From Chloroflexota bacterium (GTDB taxonomy: Bacteria; Chloroflexota; Dehalococcoidia; Lucifugimonadales; JACPCK01): a stretch of 64,000 bases of DNA. This document shows, one piece after another, positions 34,344 to 43,366 of the stretch. Position 1 is the first letter of the stretch, and each line of letters starts with the position of its first letter. The notes beneath the pieces were generated by a model. It was not told the origin of the DNA. It searched no databases and saw nothing but the letters and a program-made list of their open reading frames with translations. The stretch covers positions 1 to 64,000 of the forward strand of contig JACPCK010000037.1 of the NCBI GenBank assembly GCA_016179845.1. The letters are read 5' to 3'. The position numbers and the translations under genes were made by a program.

Positions 34344-34979
34344 ATGCCACTTAAGAGTGGGGCTGTGTGCCGGCTATGCCGGCATATTGGAGGGAAGCTC
34401 TTCTTGAAGGGGGAGCGGTGTTCTACGCCCAAGTGCGCCATCGAGCGGAGGAGACGGAGCACGCGAGGTCGTGCTGCTGGCAGGGGGCGTCGGAGCACCC
34501 TTTCCGAATGGGGAGTGCGGCTGCGGGAGAAGCAGAAGGCCAAGTACATCTACGGCGTGCTGGAGAGGCAGTTCCGCCGCTACTTTGAGGAGGCGCTGAA
34601 GAGGCCGGGTGTCACGGGGCAGTACCTGTTGCAACTGCTGGAGCGCCGGCTAGACAACGTGGTATACCGATTGAACTTTGGGGACTCGCGGCGGCAAGGG
34701 AGGCAACTGGTGGGGCATGGGCATGTTGTGGTGAACGGGAGGAAGGTGAACCTGCCGTCCTATAGTGTGAGGGTTGGGGACGTGGTGGGGTGGAAGGAAG
34801 GGAGCAAGGGGCGTGACTTCTTCAAGGTGCGCACAGAAGGCATTCCCAGCAGGCCGGTGCCGTCGTGGCTAACGCTGGACTCGGAGGCCATGGCGGGCCG
34901 TGTGATCGGTCTGCCTCAGGTGGCGGACCTGGACATGGAGCTGGACACGAACATGATTGTGGAGTTCTACTCCCGGTAA
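34344..34979 (+). CDS. rpsD: 30S ribosomal protein uS4, Cys-containing
   Basis: 211 residues; nucleates 30S assembly and affects fidelity. The N-terminus has four Cys (two in CRLCRH, then CSTPKC), a zinc-binding variant of the region; the S4 RNA-binding domain (RLDNVVYRLNFGDSRRQGRQLVGHGHVVVNGRKVNLPSY) is canonical. Overlaps only the out-of-frame upstream extension of rpoA. Confidence 0.97.
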   Translation: MPLKSGAVCRLCRHIGGKLFLKGERCSTPKCAIERRRRSTRGRAAGRGRRSTLSEWGVRLREKQKAKYIYGVLERQFRRYFEEALKRPGVTGQYLLQLLERRLDNVVYRLNFGDSRRQGRQLVGHGHVVVNGRKVNLPSYSVRVGDVVGWKEGSKGRDFFKVRTEGIPSRPVPSWLTLDSEAMAGRVIGLPQVADLDMELDTNMIVEFYSR

Positions 34980-35007
34980 GGGGCGAGTCAAGGAGGAGAG
35001 GACAAGA

Positions 35008-36000
35008 GTGGAATCGTTTCTGACAATAGGCCCACAAGAGAGCGCCCCTGTCGAAGAGGCAGCGGTCAAGCCAGAGATCAGGGTTGAGGAATCGGACGAG
35101 TGGTACGGGAAGTTTGTTATGGAGCCCCTGCCGAGGGGGTTTGGTGCGACCATAGGCAATCCCATGAGGAGGGTCCTCCTCAGCTTCATAGAGGGCGTTG
35201 CCGTAACCTGGATCAAGATTGATGGGGTGCTGCACGAGTATTCGACTATACCGCATGTGAGGGAGGAGGTGCTGGAGTTCCTTCAGAATGTGAAGGGGAT
35301 CCGGGTGCGTTCGTTGACAGGGAGGTCTGGGCGGATGCGGCTGGAGGTGGAGGGGCCGGGGGAGGCGCGTGCGGGGGATATTATGACGCCGGCGGACCTT
35401 GAGGTGGTCAATCCTCAGCTTCACCTGGCCACGCTGGACTCGCAGGAGGCCAGGCTGGTGGTGGAGTTCAACGTAGAGATAGGGAGAGGATACCGGCCCG
35501 TACCTTCGGGCGACGGGTTCCCAATTGGGGTGATGCCTCTGGATGCCGTGTTTACGCCGACGAGGAAGGTCAACTACGTTGTGGAGCGGACCCGAGTGGG
35601 GCAACAGACCGACTTTGAGAGGCTGGTGCTGGAGGTGTGGACTGATGGGAGCCTGCTACCTGTGGAGGTGGTGCGGCAGGCGGCCGCGATGCTGACGGAG
35701 CAGTTTGGCTTCTTTGCCCAGGTAGGGGTAAAGGCCCCGGAGGAGGGGAAGCCGGTCTGGGCCGACAAGGTGTCCCCGGAGGTGTACAACGCGTCTCTCG
35801 ACAGGCTGGAGCTCTCCTCCAGGACGTTGAACTGCCTGAAGAGGGCCAACCTTCACAAGGTGGGGGACGTCCTTGTGCTGGGGAAGGATGGGCTGCTAAA
35901 GGTGCGGAACTTTGGCGAGAAATCCCTGACTGAGCTGTACGCCAGGCTCCAGGAGAGCGGCTTTCCCACTCCCGACGAGTTGCAAGGGGAGGCCCAGTAG
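35008..36000 (+). CDS. rpoA: RNA polymerase alpha subunit
   Basis: Assembly platform of RNA polymerase and contact for activators and UP elements. From GTG 35008, behind AGGAGGAGAGG, it has 330 residues: alpha-NTD (about 30-240, with PLPRGFGATIGNPMRRVLLSF) and alpha-CTD (about 260-325, with LSSRTLNCLKRANLHKVGDVL). The first 30 residues are more acidic than in model species. The standard position between rpsD and rplQ is kept. Confidence 0.97.
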   Translation: MESFLTIGPQESAPVEEAAVKPEIRVEESDEWYGKFVMEPLPRGFGATIGNPMRRVLLSFIEGVAVTWIKIDGVLHEYSTIPHVREEVLEFLQNVKGIRVRSLTGRSGRMRLEVEGPGEARAGDIMTPADLEVVNPQLHLATLDSQEARLVVEFNVEIGRGYRPVPSGDGFPIGVMPLDAVFTPTRKVNYVVERTRVGQQTDFERLVLEVWTDGSLLPVEVVRQAAAMLTEQFGFFAQVGVKAPEEGKPVWADKVSPEVYNASLDRLELSSRTLNCLKRANLHKVGDVLVLGKDGLLKVRNFGEKSLTELYARLQESGFPTPDELQGEAQ

Positions 36001-36018
36001 GGCTGGGGAAGGACGGAG

Positions 36019-36372
36019 ATGGCTCACGGAATAGCGGGACGAAAGCTGGACAGGCCGACAGGGGAGCGTATTGCGCTGTACCGAACGCTAGTTACGGACT
36101 TTCTACGTCACGAGAAGGTGGAGACGACGGTGGCCAAGGCCAAGGAGATAAAGGGCATCGCCGAGAAAATGATAACCCTGGGGAAGAAGGGTAGCCTACA
36201 CCACCGGAGGATGGCCCTGGCCTATTTGACGGACGAGGAGGTGGTGCGGAAGGTCTTTGCTGAGCTGGCGGAGAGGTTTCGGGAGCGTCCCGGGGGGTAC
36301 ACCAGGCTTGTGCGAAGTGGCTACAGGAGGGGAGACGCAGCGCCCCTGGCAATCCTGGAGCTTGTGGAGTAG
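36019..36372 (+). CDS. rplQ: 50S ribosomal protein bL17
   Basis: 117 residues; sits near the tunnel exit. RKLDRPTGERIALYRTLVTDFLRHEKVETTVAKAKEI and the GGYTRLVRSGYRRGDAAPLAILELVE end are canonical. Confidence 0.98.
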   Translation: MAHGIAGRKLDRPTGERIALYRTLVTDFLRHEKVETTVAKAKEIKGIAEKMITLGKKGSLHHRRMALAYLTDEEVVRKVFAELAERFRERPGGYTRLVRSGYRRGDAAPLAILELVE

Positions 36373-36377
36373 CCTGT

Positions 36378-37190
36378 GTGGGGGCGCCGGGGTTGCGTAA
36401 GCTTGCCCTGGTGCTGGAGTATGAGGGGACCAGGTACAGTGGCTTCCAGGTCCAGCCCGATCGCCCCACGATAGCGGGGGAGTTGGGGCGGGCCCTGGAG
36501 CGCCTGACGGGTGAGCACGTTAAAATTCAGGGGGCGGGGAGGACGGACGCCGGGGTTCACGCCAAGGGCCAGGTGGCAGCCTTCGTGACCCGGGCATCGT
36601 ACAAGGCGGAGGCCTTTAAGGGGGGGCTCAACGCGCACCTGCCCGAGGACATAAGGGTGCGGGGAGCCTGGGAGGTGGCACCCGATTTTGATCCGCGGCG
36701 CCACGCCACGAGCCGGAAGTACCGGTATCTGATGACGAGGGGGTGTTCCCCTTCGGCGCTGTGGCGGAACCTGGCCCATCACGTGGCGGGCCCGCTGGAG
36801 GTAACCGCCGTGAGGGAGGCGGCCCGGCTGCTGGTGGGGACCCACGATTTTGCCGCCTTCTGCGGGGCGGGCTCGTGGGTGAGGGGCACTGTGCGGCATG
36901 TTCTGGAGGCGGAGGTTGTGGAGAAAGGGAGGCTTTTGGCCGTTACCATGGAGGCCAATGCCTTCTTGCCCCAGCAGGTGCGGCGGACGGTGGGTGCCCT
37001 GGTCCAGGTGGGCCAGGGCCGGATGACAGCGGCGCAGTTCAAGGGGCTGGTGGAGGAGCCGGTGCGGGGCGCAGCGAGGCAGGTTTTTCCGGCCAAGGGG
37101 CTGTGCCTGGTAAGTGTAAAGTATGGGAGCAGGAGTATTTTCCCCGAATGGGACGGTGATGACCATGATGAAGAGGACATATTCGGTTAG
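36378..37190 (+). CDS. truA: tRNA pseudouridine(38-40) synthase
   Basis: Isomerises uridines 38-40 in the tRNA anticodon stem. 270 residues from a GTG at 36378; the catalytic D57 sits in GAGRTDAGVHA (52-62), and the RKYRYLM and NAFLPQQVRRTVGALVQVG motifs are present. The C-terminal acidic tail (DGDDHDEEDIFG) overlaps the start of rplM by about 30 bp. In many bacteria truA sits here, between rplQ and rplM. Confidence 0.96.
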   Translation: MGAPGLRKLALVLEYEGTRYSGFQVQPDRPTIAGELGRALERLTGEHVKIQGAGRTDAGVHAKGQVAAFVTRASYKAEAFKGGLNAHLPEDIRVRGAWEVAPDFDPRRHATSRKYRYLMTRGCSPSALWRNLAHHVAGPLEVTAVREAARLLVGTHDFAAFCGAGSWVRGTVRHVLEAEVVEKGRLLAVTMEANAFLPQQVRRTVGALVQVGQGRMTAAQFKGLVEEPVRGAARQVFPAKGLCLVSVKYGSRSIFPEWDGDDHDEEDIFG

Positions 37191-37626
37191 GCCTCAAGAT
37201 ATAAAGAGGGGCTGGCATCTATATGACGCTTCGCAGGCGCCTCTGGGGCGGCTTGCCACAGCGGTGGCGCAGAGGCTAATGGGGAAGGATAAGGCCATCT
37301 ACAGCCGTCATATGGACGTGGGGGACTTTGTGGTGGTGGTCAATGCGGAGAAGCTACAGGTGACGGGTAACAAAGAGGCCCAGAAGCTGTACAGGCACCA
37401 CACGCAGTACCCTGGGGGCCTGAGGGAGACCAGCCTAGAGCATCTGAAGAAGAGCAGGCCAGAGAGGGTCATAGAGCGGGCAGTCTGGGGTATGCTGCCC
37501 AAGAACAAGCTGGCGAGCCACAGGATCAAGCGGCTCAAGGTGTTCCGTGGCTCCTCCCATCCCTATGAAGCTCAGGTGAGGGCAAGCATTGGGGAGGGGC
37601 AAAAAGAAGGGAAAGGCGAGGTGTAG
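37159..37626 (+). CDS. rplM: 50S ribosomal protein uL13
   Basis: Early-assembly protein; about 155 residues from ATG 37159 (ATG 37168 and ATG 37123 are also in frame). Conserved WHLYDASQAPLGRLATAVAQRLMGKDK and AVWGMLPKNKLASHRIKRLKVF segments. Pairs with rpsI in one unit, as nearly everywhere. Confidence 0.97.
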   Translation: MTMMKRTYSVRPQDIKRGWHLYDASQAPLGRLATAVAQRLMGKDKAIYSRHMDVGDFVVVVNAEKLQVTGNKEAQKLYRHHTQYPGGLRETSLEHLKKSRPERVIERAVWGMLPKNKLASHRIKRLKVFRGSSHPYEAQVRASIGEGQKEGKGEV

Positions 37627-37632
37627 GGCCAA

Positions 37633-38043
37633 GTGACAACGGCAGAGCGTGGAAAGCTACAGTATCACTACGGGACCGGCAAGAGGAAGGCCGCCATCGC
37701 CCAGGTGCGGATCTACGTTGGAGGGGGGCAGGTGGTGGTCAACGGGAAGCCCCTTGAGCAGGTCTTGCCGTGGATGGGGTGGCAGAAGACGGTCCTGGAG
37801 CCTCTGGAGGTGACGGGTACCAGGGGCAGGGTAAGGGTAGAGGCCAAGCTGCACGGGGGGGGTGTTGCGGCGTGGGCCGGGGCCCTTCGCCACGGGGTGG
37901 CGCGGGCGCTGGTGGTCTACGACGAGAGCCTGAGGCCCGTCCTCCGGAAGCATGGTCTCCTTACCAGGGATGCCAGGGTGAAGGAGAGGAAGAAGGTGGG
38001 GTTGCACCGGGCGAGGAGGGCGCACCAGTACACCAAGCGGTAG
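37633..38043 (+). CDS. rpsI: 30S ribosomal protein uS9
   Basis: 136 residues from GTG 37633; the C-terminal KR tail (HQYTKR) contacts P-site tRNA. YYGTGKRKAAIAQVRI-type start and RDARVKERKKVGLHRARRAHQYTKR end are conserved. Last gene of the superoperon, followed by a strong terminator. Confidence 0.98.
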   Translation: MTTAERGKLQYHYGTGKRKAAIAQVRIYVGGGQVVVNGKPLEQVLPWMGWQKTVLEPLEVTGTRGRVRVEAKLHGGGVAAWAGALRHGVARALVVYDESLRPVLRKHGLLTRDARVKERKKVGLHRARRAHQYTKR

Positions 38044-38066
38044 AGTTAGTCGTTTATCTGTCTGGC

Positions 38067-38097
38067 AAAGGCGGGCATAGCGTGTGCCCGCCTTTTT
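38067..38097 (+). terminator. Intrinsic terminator of the ribosomal superoperon
   Basis: An 11-bp perfect stem, AAAGGCGGGCA (38067-38077) with TGCCCGCCTTT (38085-38095), 7-nt loop, then a T-rich run. It ends about 20 kb of co-directional genes that began at 17831. Confidence 0.92.
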
Positions 38098-38159
38098 CTT
38101 TCGGCGCGGGCCTGGCAGGGAATATAATGCAGTGAGTAAGCTATGGGCGGAAGGTAGGC

Positions 38160-38717
38160 GTGGAAGAGAGAGACGTAGCCGGCCGCGTGGCCTTGACTCT
38201 TGTGTTATCGAGGGAAGAGATAGGGCAGATGGTCAGGAGGCTGGCCCTGGAGGTGGGGCGCGACTACCGGGGCCGTCGGCCCGTGCTGGTGGGCGTGCTC
38301 AAGGGGGCCTTTGTTTTCCTGGCGGACCTGGTGAGGGAGCTGGACCTGGACTTTGAGGTGGACTTTGTGAGGCTGGCCAGCTACGGCTCGGGGACCACGA
38401 GCTCGGGCCGGGTGAGGGTGACGGCGGGCCTCAAGACGGACGTTGCCGGGAGGGACCTTCTGGTGGTGGAGGACATAATCGACACGGGATACACGACGGA
38501 GAGGCTTCTACGGTACCTGCGGGCCCGCCGCCCCGGGTCTATGAAGGTGTGCGCTCTGCTGAGCAAGCCGGCCCGCAGGAAGGTGAAGGTGCCCATAGAC
38601 TACCTGGGGGCAGAGGTGCCGGATCGGTTCCTGGTGGGGTACGGCCTGGACTACGCCCAGAGGCACCGAGGTCTTCCGGACATATACGCTTTGGAGGAGG
38701 GACGGGATGGAGCTTAG
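38160..38717 (+). CDS. hpt: Hypoxanthine phosphoribosyltransferase
   Basis: Salvages hypoxanthine/guanine to IMP/GMP with PRPP. 185 residues from GTG 38160; the PRPP-binding VVEDIIDTGYT (102-112), the GVLKGAFVFLADL loop and the FLVGYGLDY base-binding segment are present. A TATAAT lies at 38123-38128, without a clear -35. It overlaps the adenine deaminase gene by 11 bp; together they route adenine to hypoxanthine and then to IMP. Confidence 0.94.
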   Translation: MEERDVAGRVALTLVLSREEIGQMVRRLALEVGRDYRGRRPVLVGVLKGAFVFLADLVRELDLDFEVDFVRLASYGSGTTSSGRVRVTAGLKTDVAGRDLLVVEDIIDTGYTTERLLRYLRARRPGSMKVCALLSKPARRKVKVPIDYLGAEVPDRFLVGYGLDYAQRHRGLPDIYALEEGRDGA

Positions 38718-40413
38718 CCGGCTTATTGAGGTGGCCCGTGGGGATGCGCCAGCGGACCTGGTGCTGGCCAACGGGAGGATTGTCAACACGTTTACCGGTG
38801 GGGTGGAGGAAGGGAATGTGGCCATCTATCAAGGGCGAATCGCTGGCGTGGGTGATTACACGTGGGGTAAGGAGAAGGTGGACGTTGGGGGGCGCTTTCT
38901 GTGTCCCGGCCTTATCGATGGGCATGTGCACATAGAGAGCAGCTATCTGCACGTGGGCCAGTACGCCAGGGCGGTGATACCCAGGGGCACGCTGGCCGTT
39001 GTGGCTGACGCTCACGAGATCGCCAATGTGAAGGGGCTAGAGGGACTGAGGTACTTCATCGACTGCGCCCGTCGGGTGCCCATGGAGATGTTCTTTACGG
39101 CTCCCTCCTGTGTTCCAGCCACCGCCCTGGAGACCTCTGGAGCCAAGCTGGGACCCCAGGACGTAAGAAGGGCCCTGCGGTGGCGGCGGGTGGTGGCCCT
39201 GGGGGAGATGATGAACTTCCCGGGGGTCATCGGCGCCGACGAGGAGGTGCTGGCCAAGATAGGGGCAGCGCAGGGGCGGGTCCGGGACGGCCATGCGCCG
39301 CGGGTCAGGGGGAAGGAGCTTAACGCCTATCTTTGTCCACTTATTGGGTCGGACCATGAGACCACCGGAGCGGGGGAGGCACGGGAGAAGCTGCGCCGCG
39401 GGATGCGGCTGATGATCCGGGAGGGCTCCAGCGAGAAGAACCTGGAGGAACTCCTCCCGGTGGTGGACGACGGCAACTATCACCGGTGCATGCTGGTGGT
39501 GGACGATAGGAACGCCAAGGACCTGTACCGGGATGGGGATATGGATGCGGTAGTCCGTAAGGCCATAGCCCTGGGGCTGGAGCCGGTGCGAGCCATTCAG
39601 ATGGCGACCTTGACGCCGGCAGAGTACTTTCGCCTGGAGGGTCTGGGGGCGATAGCACCTGGCTACTGGGCCAACATCCTCATCCTGGGGGACCTGAGGG
39701 AGTTCCGGGTGGAGGAGGTCTTCTATCGGGGCAGGAGGGTTGCCAGGGACGGCAGGGCTCTCTTCTCGGTGCGTGGGCCCAAGAGTGGAGAGATGACGGG
39801 GACCATGAGGGTGAAGCCCTTTAGGGTAGAGGACCTCAGCCTAAGGGCGGGATCGAGAGCTACGTTCCCCGTTATCGAGGTAGTGCCGGGCCAGATCGTG
39901 ACCCGGTGGGTGGAGGATCGGGTGTCGCTTCGGGACGGCCAGGTGGTAGCAGACGCCTCCAGGGACCTTATGAAGCTGGTGGTGATCGAGAGGCATCGGG
40001 GCACGGGGAACATAGGGGTGGGTCTGGTGAAGGGGCTGGGTCTCAAGGAGGGGGCGATGGGCACATCGGTGGCCCACGACTCCCACAACATAGTGGTAGC
40101 GGGAGCTGATGATAGGGACATATATGCAGTGGCGAAGGAGATTGAGGGGAACGAGGGAGGGCTGGCGGTGGCCTCAGGGGGTAAGGTCCTGGGGGCTTTG
40201 CCCTTGCCCATTGCGGGGCTTATGTCGCCGGAGCCTCTGGAGTGGGTGGCAGCGAGGGTGGAGGAGCTGGAGGGGAAGGTGTGGGTGATGGGGTGCCGGG
40301 TGGCCTCGCCCTTCTCCGTTCTGTCGTTCCTGGCGTTGCCGGTGATACCGGAGCTGAAGCTGACGGACATGGGGCTTGTGGACTCGACGCGGGTGGAGCT
40401 GGTGCGGCTGTGA
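38707..40413 (+). CDS. ade: Adenine deaminase
   Basis: Metal-dependent amidohydrolase of the Ade/COG1001 type, converting adenine to hypoxanthine. 568 residues: metal motif GLIDGHVHIESS near residue 75, DAHEIANVKG, PSCVPAT, the LGEMMNFPGV glutamate loop, and SDHETTGAGEAREKLRRGM near residue 215. The C-terminal domain carries the HDSHNIVVAGADDRDI motif typical of this family. Fully overlapping context with hpt supports purine salvage. Length is normal. Confidence 0.95.
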   Translation: MELSRLIEVARGDAPADLVLANGRIVNTFTGGVEEGNVAIYQGRIAGVGDYTWGKEKVDVGGRFLCPGLIDGHVHIESSYLHVGQYARAVIPRGTLAVVADAHEIANVKGLEGLRYFIDCARRVPMEMFFTAPSCVPATALETSGAKLGPQDVRRALRWRRVVALGEMMNFPGVIGADEEVLAKIGAAQGRVRDGHAPRVRGKELNAYLCPLIGSDHETTGAGEAREKLRRGMRLMIREGSSEKNLEELLPVVDDGNYHRCMLVVDDRNAKDLYRDGDMDAVVRKAIALGLEPVRAIQMATLTPAEYFRLEGLGAIAPGYWANILILGDLREFRVEEVFYRGRRVARDGRALFSVRGPKSGEMTGTMRVKPFRVEDLSLRAGSRATFPVIEVVPGQIVTRWVEDRVSLRDGQVVADASRDLMKLVVIERHRGTGNIGVGLVKGLGLKEGAMGTSVAHDSHNIVVAGADDRDIYAVAKEIEGNEGGLAVASGGKVLGALPLPIAGLMSPEPLEWVAARVEELEGKVWVMGCRVASPFSVLSFLALPVIPELKLTDMGLVDSTRVELVRL

Positions 40414-40441
40414 ACCAGCTTTGATGTACGGGTGAATTTCA

Positions 40442-40471
40442 TTGACACATGGGAGGGGGCTGGACTAAAAT
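40442..40471 (+). promoter_or_regulatory. Promoter of the DUF151 gene
   Basis: TTGACA (40442-40447), 18 bp spacer, TAAAAT (40466-40471), about 65 bp upstream of the start. Confidence 0.6.
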
Positions 40472-40537
40472 GAGCCTTGCTGCTTATACTCGTGGTAATG
40501 ACCCCCTACTGTAAGGTGGGAAGGAGGCTATTGGGAG

Positions 40538-41092
40538 ATGGCCTTGAGCGAGATGGTGATAGACAGCATCAGAGTGAGCCTGATGAACTATCAGCGGGTG
40601 GTGATACTGAAGGAGAAGTCCAGCGACCGTTATCTACCCATCTGGATAGGCCCTGCTGAGGCTGACGCCATCGCTTTGAGACTACAGGACGTGCAGGTAC
40701 CGCGGCCCTTGACCCACGATCTTCTGGGGGCGATCGTCGTGGCTCTGGGGGCGAAGGTGCTGGAGATAGTGGTCAACGACCTGCAAAACGACACGTTCTT
40801 CGCCAAGCTGGTGCTGGAGACAGACGGCAAGCGGGTGGAGGTTGACGCGCGCCCCAGCGACGCTATAGCCGTGGCGGTGAGGACGCGTGCTCCCATCTAT
40901 GCTGATGGGAAGGTGCTGGAGAAGGCGGGGGTAGTGCTGGACCAGGAGGGGGGAAAGGGCCTGGTGCAGGAGAAGGCGGGAATGCAGGAGTCGGCGAGCA
41001 GGGTGGAGGAGGGCGAGCTGAGGAAGCTCTCGGCGTACAAGGACTTCATCGAGACGCTGAACCTGGAGGACCTGGGAAAGGGCAAGTCCTAA
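40538..41092 (+). CDS. Bifunctional nuclease family protein (DUF151)
   Basis: 184 residues. The N-terminal 125 residues are a DUF151/BFN domain (VVILKEKSSDRYLPIWIGPAEADAIALRL, PLTHDLLG, VDARPSDAIAVAVRTRAPIYADGKVLEKAG), a fold with reported DNase/RNase activity in plants and often found in Actinobacteria and Chloroflexota. The last 50 residues are charged, helical and lack a UVR motif. Own promoter and strong terminator, so monocistronic. Physiological role unclear. Confidence 0.88.
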   Translation: MALSEMVIDSIRVSLMNYQRVVILKEKSSDRYLPIWIGPAEADAIALRLQDVQVPRPLTHDLLGAIVVALGAKVLEIVVNDLQNDTFFAKLVLETDGKRVEVDARPSDAIAVAVRTRAPIYADGKVLEKAGVVLDQEGGKGLVQEKAGMQESASRVEEGELRKLSAYKDFIETLNLEDLGKGKS

Positions 41093-41118
41093 GGGGTGCT
41101 CGTAAGGCTGAGCCTTTT

Positions 41119-41153
41119 CAGGGGGAGACCCGGCCGGGGTCTCCCCCTGTTTT
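41119..41153 (+). terminator. Intrinsic terminator after the DUF151 gene
   Basis: A 13-bp perfect stem, CAGGGGGAGACCC (41119-41131) with GGGTCTCCCCCTG (41137-41149), 5-nt loop, followed by TTTT. Confidence 0.9.
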
Positions 41154-41155
41154 GG

Positions 41156-41184
41156 TTGACGGTGCGGGGCGATAGTGATAGACT
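41156..41184 (+). promoter_or_regulatory. Putative ATP synthase operon promoter
   Basis: TTGACG (41156-41161), 17 bp spacer, TAGACT (41179-41184), immediately after the preceding terminator. The first start codon (TTG 41194) is only 9 bp from the -10, so the first cistron would be nearly leaderless. Confidence 0.5.
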
Positions 41185-41193
41185 TCACCAGGT

Positions 41194-41424
41194 TTGAACG
41201 CACCTTGGTGGGTTCCGGCCCTGCGGCTGGTGGGCCTGGGGTGGTACGTGGCCCTGTGTGTCATCCTGGGGGTGGCCGGAGGGCTATGGCTTGACCGGCG
41301 GTTTGACAGTTTACCTCTATTCACTCTATTGGGAGTAGCTCTGGGGAGTGTCCTTGCGTTTTACGGAGTGTACAGGATGGTGCTGCCGCTCCTGGGGCAA
41401 GGCCAACATCCCAAGAAAGGGTAG
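41194..41424 (+). CDS. atpZ: AtpZ/AtpI-family membrane protein
   Basis: A 76-residue protein with two membrane helices (about 10-32 and 41-65) and the GLWLDRRFDSLPLFTLLGVALG hairpin typical of the ATPase_gene1 family. Relatives encoded ahead of atpB assist assembly of the c-ring or act as Mg/Ca carriers. The start is a TTG at 41194, which may be leaderless. It heads the ATP synthase operon. Confidence 0.85.
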   Translation: MNAPWWVPALRLVGLGWYVALCVILGVAGGLWLDRRFDSLPLFTLLGVALGSVLAFYGVYRMVLPLLGQGQHPKKG

Positions 41425-41439
41425 GGGGAGGGAAGGCGC

Positions 41440-42420
41440 GTGCGCTCACAAGTGAGAGGGAGGCGTCTCCTTCTTCTGGCGGGCATTGCGGTTATCGCCC
41501 TTTTTCTGGCGGGCTTAGTTACTGGCGCCATAGGGAACGCGTTCTTTGGTGGGGAAGGGGAGGCGGGAGGCCTGCTGCCCAAGCCTGAGGTGCGACTGCC
41601 TGCCGAGCCGGTATTCCAGAGCGCGGAGAGCGAGGGCGGGCATGAAGGCGGAGGCAGCAGCTCCCTACCAGCCGGCAAGTTCCTCCTCACCAACACCATT
41701 CTATCCTCCTGGATAGCCACGCTGGTAATTGTGCTGCTGTTTGTGTTGGCGACGCGACGCTTGTCGCTGGTGCCGCGGGGCATACAGAACTTCATGGAGG
41801 CGGTGGTGGTGGCGCTCTTGGGCTTTGTGGAGGGGATGGCTGGGAAAGAAAGAGCGCGGCGGTTCTTCCCTGTTATAGCCACCATCTTTTTGTTCGTGGT
41901 GGTCAATGCGTGGCTGGGGCTGCTGCCGATCTACCCGTCGCTGGGGTTCCTGAAGGAAGGCCACATAGAGAGGCACCTGCTGAGGCCGGCGGGGACGGAC
42001 CTGAACATGCCCTTGGCGCTGGCGCTGGTCTCGTTCATCTTTGTGGAGTACTGGGGGTTTCGGACGCTCAAGGGGCACTATGTTGGGAAGTTCGTTCGAC
42101 TGGGGAACCTGATCCCGCGGCCTGGGCGGGGGTGGAACCCCTTGCAGGGGCTGATAGACCTCTTCGTGGGAGGGCTGGAGGCCCTGAGCGAGTTGGTGAG
42201 GATTGTGAGCTTCACCTTCCGACTCTTCGGGAACATGACGGCGGGGGAGATCCTGCTGCTGGTGGCGACCTTTCTGGTGCCCTTTGTGTTCGTTATCCCT
42301 TTCTACGGTCTGGAGATCCTGGTGGGCTTTGTGCAGGCCCTCATCTTCGCCGGGCTGACGCTGGCCTTTGTGACTATGGCCGTGATGCCCCATGAAGAAG
42401 AGGGGCACGGCTCGCACTAA
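41440..42420 (+). CDS. atpB: ATP synthase subunit a
   Basis: Membrane stator subunit carrying the proton half-channels. 326 residues from GTG 41440: an N-terminal hydrophobic segment (9-30), a Gly/Glu-rich periplasmic linker of about 55 residues, then the canonical helices with the essential Arg in SFTFRLFGNMTAGE (about 258-271). The N-terminal helix plus linker is longer than in E. coli. The His-containing MPHEEEGHGSH end is hydrophilic. Confidence 0.96.
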   Translation: MRSQVRGRRLLLLAGIAVIALFLAGLVTGAIGNAFFGGEGEAGGLLPKPEVRLPAEPVFQSAESEGGHEGGGSSSLPAGKFLLTNTILSSWIATLVIVLLFVLATRRLSLVPRGIQNFMEAVVVALLGFVEGMAGKERARRFFPVIATIFLFVVVNAWLGLLPIYPSLGFLKEGHIERHLLRPAGTDLNMPLALALVSFIFVEYWGFRTLKGHYVGKFVRLGNLIPRPGRGWNPLQGLIDLFVGGLEALSELVRIVSFTFRLFGNMTAGEILLLVATFLVPFVFVIPFYGLEILVGFVQALIFAGLTLAFVTMAVMPHEEEGHGSH

Positions 42421-42429
42421 GGGGGGAAG

Positions 42430-42528
42430 ATGGAGATCATCATCCTGGTATTGGTAGTGGCGATCCTGGGGGTGGCTGGGGCGACGCTGGGGTTGGTGGG
42501 GTACCTGGTTTCAACTCGGGGCGAGTAG
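42430..42528 (+). CDS. 32-residue single-helix membrane protein between atpB and atpE
   Basis: ATG 42430 to TAG 42528, 32 codons, preceded by GGGGGGAAG and starting 9 bp after the atpB stop. The product (MEIIILVLVVAILGV...) is one strongly hydrophobic helix ending in STRGE, so N-out/C-in is likely. Codon usage matches the operon. Not a standard ATP synthase subunit; it could be a small assembly or regulatory peptide of the Fo part. Confidence 0.65.
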   Translation: MEIIILVLVVAILGVAGATLGLVGYLVSTRGE

Positions 42529-42568
42529 CTGGAAAGCCCTTTGCCAAAGGGATATCTAGGAAAAGTAA

Positions 42569-42811
<243 letters not shown>

Positions 42812-42862
42812 GGCGGGAAAGCCCTGTCCGCGGACGGGGCTGCGTAAAGGGAGAAGGAGAGT

Positions 42863-43363
42863 ATGGCCCAGCTAGGTTTTCACTGGCCCAGCCTAGTTAT
42901 CTACCTGGTGAACTTTCTGATACTGCTGGGGATCCTGTACGTGATGGGGTACAAGCCCATTCTACGTATGCTGGACCAGCGGTCGGAGAAGATAAAGGAG
43001 AGCCTGGAGGAGGCGGACCGGGTGAGGAGGGAGTCGGCCAAGGCGCAGGAGGAGATGCAGCAGAGGCTGGAGGAGGCCCACCAGGAGGGGCAACGGCTGC
43101 TGGAGGAGGCGCGACAGGCCGCCGAGCGGTACCGGGAGGAGGAGAGGAAGCGAGCGCGACAGGAGGCAGCAGCCTTCCTGGAGCGGGCGAGGGGGGAGAT
43201 CCGGAAGGAGCGGGACAGCGCCATCGAAGAGGTGCGGGGGCAGTTTGCCGACCTGGCGATCCTGGCGGCGGAGCGGGTAATCGAGCGGTCCCTGGACAAG
43301 GCGGCGCACCGGGAGATCATTGACAAGGTGCTGGAAGAGTCGTCCAAGCTGGAGAGGAACTAA
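42863..43363 (+). CDS. atpF: ATP synthase subunit b
   Basis: 166 residues: one N-terminal membrane helix (about 9-30), then a continuous coiled coil rich in Glu/Arg/Gln/Ala to the end, forming the peripheral stalk. Single b gene, so the stalk is a homodimer. Three bases before atpH. Confidence 0.96.
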   Translation: MAQLGFHWPSLVIYLVNFLILLGILYVMGYKPILRMLDQRSEKIKESLEEADRVRRESAKAQEEMQQRLEEAHQEGQRLLEEARQAAERYREEERKRARQEAAAFLERARGEIRKERDSAIEEVRGQFADLAILAAERVIERSLDKAAHREIIDKVLEESSKLERN

Positions 43364-43366
43364 TCG

